Positions 6,862 through 9,245 of a stretch of 9,245 bases of DNA are shown piece by piece. The position numbers were made by a program, and so were the translations under genes. The notes under the pieces are model-generated. The model was not told where the DNA came from. It did no database searches and was given only the letters and a program-made list of their open reading frames with translations. Each line of letters starts with the position of its first letter. The first letter of the stretch is position 1. Source of the stretch: Desulfarculales bacterium UBA702 (lineage in GTDB: Bacteria > Desulfobacterota > Syntrophobacteria > Syntrophobacterales > Syntrophobacteraceae); NCBI GenBank assembly GCA_002298165.1, contig DBMI01000109.1:11015-20259 (forward strand). Direction: 5' to 3'.

Positions 6862-6877
6862 AGCAAGGGCCATGCCA
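6862..6877 (-). promoter_or_regulatory. sigma-54 (RpoN) -24/-12 promoter of the WcbI-like gene
   Basis: Read leftward from 6877 the sequence is TGGCATGGCCCTTGCT. Against the consensus TGGCACG-N4-TTGCW it has one mismatch (T for C), and the GG (6876-6875) and GC (6864-6863) are separated by exactly 10 bases. Transcription would start near 6851 and leave a leader of about 170 bases before the ATG at 6679. Such promoters need an AAA+ enhancer-binding activator, usually bound 80-150 bases upstream; the inverted repeat at 6943-6986 is at that distance. Confidence 0.62.
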
Positions 6878-6942
6878 GCAATTCGGAAGGTGATAAAAAG
6901 CCGGGGGTGTACAAACGATTCAGGCATGCTTTTCAAACGGCA

Positions 6943-6986
6943 AGAGCCAGGTAGGAAGGTGCCCTGATGGCCCTACTCCTGGCTCT
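6943..6986. repeat. long imperfect inverted repeat (hairpin)
   Basis: AGAGCCAGG (6943-6951) pairs perfectly with CCTGGCTCT (6978-6986), and TAGG (6952-6955) pairs with CCTA (6972-6975) after a two-base bulge (6976-6977). This gives 13 base pairs around a loop of about 16 bases. No T run follows on either strand, so it is not an intrinsic terminator. It could be a helix in a small RNA or leader, or a DNA site for an enhancer-binding protein about 115 bases upstream of the WcbI start point. Confidence 0.6.
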
Positions 6987-7096
6987 CTGGGAGAATTCAC
7001 AATCTGAACTCCCGATATATAAATCGGATTGGCCGGCATTTTTCTAAAGCGATATCTTATTTAAAAAGTTATGTCCGCCAAAAGTTAAACCCATGA

Positions 7097-7150
7097 GAAG
7101 AAAGATGTGCCCCCCACCACCATGCACATTCTTTGAACTTCTTTTTTTTT
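7097..7150 (+). terminator. terminator-like hairpin with T9 run, no gene before it
   Basis: The left arm GAAG-AAAGA-TGTGC (7097-7110) pairs with GCACA (7124-7128), TCTTT (7130-7134) and CTTC (7138-7141). T7129 and GAA 7135-7137 are bulged, and the loop is 13 bases. T9 follows at once (7142-7150). The stem is A+T-rich in its lower half, so strength is uncertain. It lies 109 bases before the chemoreceptor ATG on the same strand, where no rightward gene precedes it. It may end a small RNA, act as an attenuator, or insulate the receptor gene. Confidence 0.5.
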
Positions 7151-7188
7151 CATTAACTACTTTTCACTTCAGTCCATTGATACGTCAT

Positions 7189-7196
7189 GCCGATAA
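7189..7196 (+). promoter_or_regulatory. FliA (sigma-28)-type -10 element of the chemoreceptor gene
   Basis: GCCGATAA is an exact match to the flagellar sigma factor -10 octamer. It lies 62 bases before the ATG of the chemoreceptor, a typical FliA-dependent gene class, and downstream of the terminator-like hairpin. The -35 side is poor: no TAAAGTTT-like box appears at the expected 11-base spacing; the nearest partial match is TTCAGTCC at 7168-7175, 13 bases away. Confidence 0.45.
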
Positions 7197-7258
7197 TGCG
7201 TTAGACGATGGAAAATATCACATTGAAGCACGTACCCTGTCCAAATGGAGGCGGAACA

Positions 7259-9245
7259 ATGAAGTGGTTGTCAGGCATCGGGGGAAAGATTTTCGTCAGC
7301 TTCATCGTATTGGTCCTCACGGGTTTGGTCGTTGGGGGCATAGGATATGTCAGTTTAAACAGGGTAGTTGAAGTAGGGGGACAAGAGAGGGTTGCAAACC
7401 GTGTCGAGTCGCGGCTTTATGAGGCCAGACAGCACGAAAAGGACCTGATAATCCGAAAAGACGATGAATCTTTCAAGAAACTCGACCAGGCCCTGGAACT
7501 GCTTTCCAGGCAGGCCGAGGAGTTGAAAGCAATGATAGCTCGCGGGGCAAAGGCGGACGAGATCAAAGAGGCCCAGGTAGTCTATAAGAAGAAAGCGACC
7601 GACCTCAAGCAGCTCTTCGAAGACGATGCAAAGGCGCTTGCTACACTCCAGCAGGTGGCCGCCAAGATGATGGCAAACTCCGAAGAGCAAAGCGCTAAAG
7701 CTGTCACCGAGGCGAAGGGCCGAATCCTTGAGGAGAGTGCCTCCGCTTTGAAAGAAGGCGCTTTAAGGCGCATCAAAGAAGTCGTCAGTGTCGGACATGA
7801 CGTAATCAAATTTCACAACGATAATGGTCTTGCCCTGGAAAAAGGCCTCGAGGTCATTCGCGGCATGCATTTCGAGGGCAACAACTACTACTTTGTCGTC
7901 AAAGAAGACCTGACACTCATCGCTCACGGTTCCGACCGCAAGCTCGAAGGTATGGATTTTGGGAAGATCCAGGATAAAAAGACCGGCAGGACCTTCATGA
8001 AAGACATAGTCTCCGAGGCCCTGAAAAACGGCGAGTCCTACACCGAGTACTTCTGGACAAAGCCGGGAATGGGGGAGGCACTTTTCCCGAAGGTGACTTT
8101 CGCCAAGTATTTTAAGCCATCGGGCGTTATTATCTGCGCCGGTGCCTACATTGATGACATCGAGCAGGAGATTGCAAAGACAGGCACCCTCCTCCAGAAT
8201 GGATTTGACAAACTTCAGCAGGCAAACTCCATCAGGGATCTCACTTCGGCGGCGCGGCTCAATGCCCTCTATTACTTTGCATTCGAGCAGAATGCACCAA
8301 AGGTGGGCGAGGCCCTGAGCAAGCTCAAAGCTATTCCGGTCGCAACCGATGAACTCAAGCAGGAGGCAGATACCTACCTCAAGGAATTTGGCCGCCGGGT
8401 CAAAAATAATGAAGATCGCATCAAATCGATAGCGGAGATCGAATCAGTTGCCTCAAGGGCCCAGACCGCGGCAAAAGAAGTGAGCAAGGAGGCCGAAGAG
8501 GGTGCCATGAAGACCGCCGGCGACGGCAAGACCTACATGGTCTCCTTCGTTATGGCCGGAGCTTTTGCGGGCGTCCTCTTGGCCCTGCTACTCGTCAGAA
8601 TCATCACCAAACCACTCAGGCGGGTAATCACGGGGCTAAGCGAAAGCTCCGAGCAGGTGTCATCCGCCTCATGTCAGGTGGCTTCATCGAGCCAGCAACT
8701 TGCAAACGGTTCTTCCGACCAGGCTGCAGCCATAGAAGAGACATCCTCTTCAATGGAAGAGATGGCCTCGATGACCAGGCAAAACGCCGAGAACGCCTCT
8801 CAGGCCAAGCAGGCGATGAAATCGGCGGAGGATGTCGTGAGAGACGTTGACGTGCACCTCAAAGATATGGCTGAAGCAATGACCAATATCAACCAGTCGA
8901 GTGAGGAAACTATCAAGATCATCAAGACTATCGATGAGATCGCCTTTCAGACCAACCTTCTTGCCCTGAATGCCGCCGTTGAAGCCGCGCGGGCCGGAGA
9001 GGCCGGAGCGGGCTTTGCCGTTGTTGCCGACGAGGTGCGAAACCTCGCCATGAGGGCAGCGGAAGCCGCCAAGAACACCAGCAGTATGATCGAGAATACG
9101 CTTAAGGCCGTGCGCCACGGCAATGAGCTTACAGCGCTGACCCAGGAGGCCTTTAAGAGAAATATTGAAATTTCCACCGGTGTTTCCTCTCTCGTGGACG
9201 AAATAACGGCGGCCAGCCATGAGCAGGCCCAGGGCGTCGAACAGG
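7259..9245 (+). CDS. methyl-accepting chemotaxis protein with Cache sensor (3' end cut by window)
   Basis: 662 residues are present with no stop; the C-terminal end of the signalling domain lies beyond the window. The ATG at 7259 follows GGAGG (7247-7251) by 7 bases. Order: basic cytoplasmic N-terminus, TM1 (11-33), a periplasmic helical stretch (about 40-165) with ARQHEKDLIIRKDD (56-69), a single-Cache (sCache_2-like) domain (about 168-305) with YYFVVKEDLTLIAHG (210-224) and GAYIDDIE (295-302), a second helical stretch (about 308-425) with ARLNALYYFAFEQN (332-345), and TM2 (426-447). A short HAMP-like linker beginning ITKPLRRV follows, then the coiled-coil signalling domain. Its hairpin tip is intact: AFQTNLLALNAAVEAARAGE (562-581) through FAVVADEVRNLA (586-597), the site that binds CheA and CheW. 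Receptors of this class sense small molecules, often organic acids, outside the inner membrane. The ligand is unknown. Confidence 0.95.
   Translation, partial: MKWLSGIGGKIFVSFIVLVLTGLVVGGIGYVSLNRVVEVGGQERVANRVESRLYEARQHEKDLIIRKDDESFKKLDQALELLSRQAEELKAMIARGAKADEIKEAQVVYKKKATDLKQLFEDDAKALATLQQVAAKMMANSEEQSAKAVTEAKGRILEESASALKEGALRRIKEVVSVGHDVIKFHNDNGLALEKGLEVIRGMHFEGNNYYFVVKEDLTLIAHGSDRKLEGMDFGKIQDKKTGRTFMKDIVSEALKNGESYTEYFWTKPGMGEALFPKVTFAKYFKPSGVIICAGAYIDDIEQEIAKTGTLLQNGFDKLQQANSIRDLTSAARLNALYYFAFEQNAPKVGEALSKLKAIPVATDELKQEADTYLKEFGRRVKNNEDRIKSIAEIESVASRAQTAAKEVSKEAEEGAMKTAGDGKTYMVSFVMAGAFAGVLLALLLVRIITKPLRRVITGLSESSEQVSSASCQVASSSQQLANGSSDQAAAIEETSSSMEEMASMTRQNAENASQAKQAMKSAEDVVRDVDVHLKDMAEAMTNINQSSEETIKIIKTIDEIAFQTNLLALNAAVEAARAGEAGAGFAVVADEVRNLAMRAAEAAKNTSSMIENTLKAVRHGNELTALTQEAFKRNIEISTGVSSLVDEITAASHEQAQGVEQ

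Larger units (their letters stand above)
6680..7258. other. 579-base divergent intergenic region with no supported gene
   Basis: This gap lies between the leftward WcbI-like gene and the rightward chemoreceptor. It carries a sigma-54-like element (6862-6877, leftward), a weak stem (6896-6901 with 6928-6933), a long imperfect hairpin (6943-6986), a near-palindrome CCGATATATAAATCGG (7012-7027), a + strand terminator-like hairpin (7097-7150) and an exact FliA-type -10 octamer (7189-7196). CAATTAATTG at 6815-6824 is a 10-base palindrome. It is much longer than needed for two promoters and may encode a small RNA or a structured leader. Confidence 0.6.

Noticed and set aside
6890..7150. c-di-GMP-I riboswitch before the chemoreceptor
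   Set aside because: The conserved GGCAAACC and GACGCAAAGCC segments are absent; only a short GGTAGG resemblance exists.
7093..7371. Rightward 92-residue frame before and into the chemoreceptor
   Set aside because: It runs through the T9 terminator-like tract and into the receptor gene in another frame; composition is unlike the real genes here.
8750..9220. Leftward 156-residue frame opposite the chemoreceptor signalling domain
   Set aside because: It is the complement of a highly conserved MCP hairpin-tip coding region, which often yields long antisense frames.
1..9245. CRISPR array, insertion sequence, tRNA or rRNA
   Set aside because: No regularly spaced repeats, no transposase-like protein and no tRNA or rRNA signature were seen on either strand.

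Overview
The window looks like a chromosomal segment from a sulfate-reducing, probably syntrophobacter-like, member of the former Deltaproteobacteria (Desulfobacterota). The best evidence is a true DsrC carrying both C-terminal redox cysteines. Next to it is an Lrp-like siroheme decarboxylase (AhbA and AhbB halves in one chain), typical of sulfate reducers that make heme from siroheme. A small ferredoxin with a CxxDxxC cluster motif, possible sigma-54 promoters and a large chemoreceptor fit the same picture. The assignment is an inference; no rRNA or species marker is present.

Layout. Positions 1-221 hold a GC-rich hairpin and a strong bidirectional terminator, with no gene. Positions 222-2289 carry three leftward genes: ferredoxin (222-410), dsrC (787-1104) and the fused ahbA/ahbB (1303-2289). 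They are separated by gaps of 376 and 198 bases, so they are probably separate transcripts. Sulfite reductase needs siroheme, DsrC carries its sulfur product, and AhbAB diverts siroheme to heme, so the three genes suit one anaerobic redox and sulfur neighbourhood.

Positions 2554-5750 carry two rightward genes: a BEM46-like alpha/beta hydrolase and a large polytopic membrane protein of the YfhO/GT-C type. Facing them is a leftward WcbI-family gene (5741-6679), whose 3' end overlaps the membrane-protein gene by 10 bases. These three look like envelope or surface-polysaccharide functions. Sigma-54-like -24/-12 elements sit at both outer ends of the block: a strong match before the WcbI gene and a weaker one before the hydrolase.

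Positions 6680-7258 are a 579-base divergent intergenic region. It contains the WcbI sigma-54 element, a long imperfect hairpin, a terminator-like hairpin with a T9 run on the + strand with no gene before it, and an exact FliA-type -10 octamer. It is the least explained and most interesting part of the window. From 7259 to the window end runs a methyl-accepting chemotaxis protein, cut off by the window edge. Its sensor region appears to be a single-Cache domain placed between two long helical segments.
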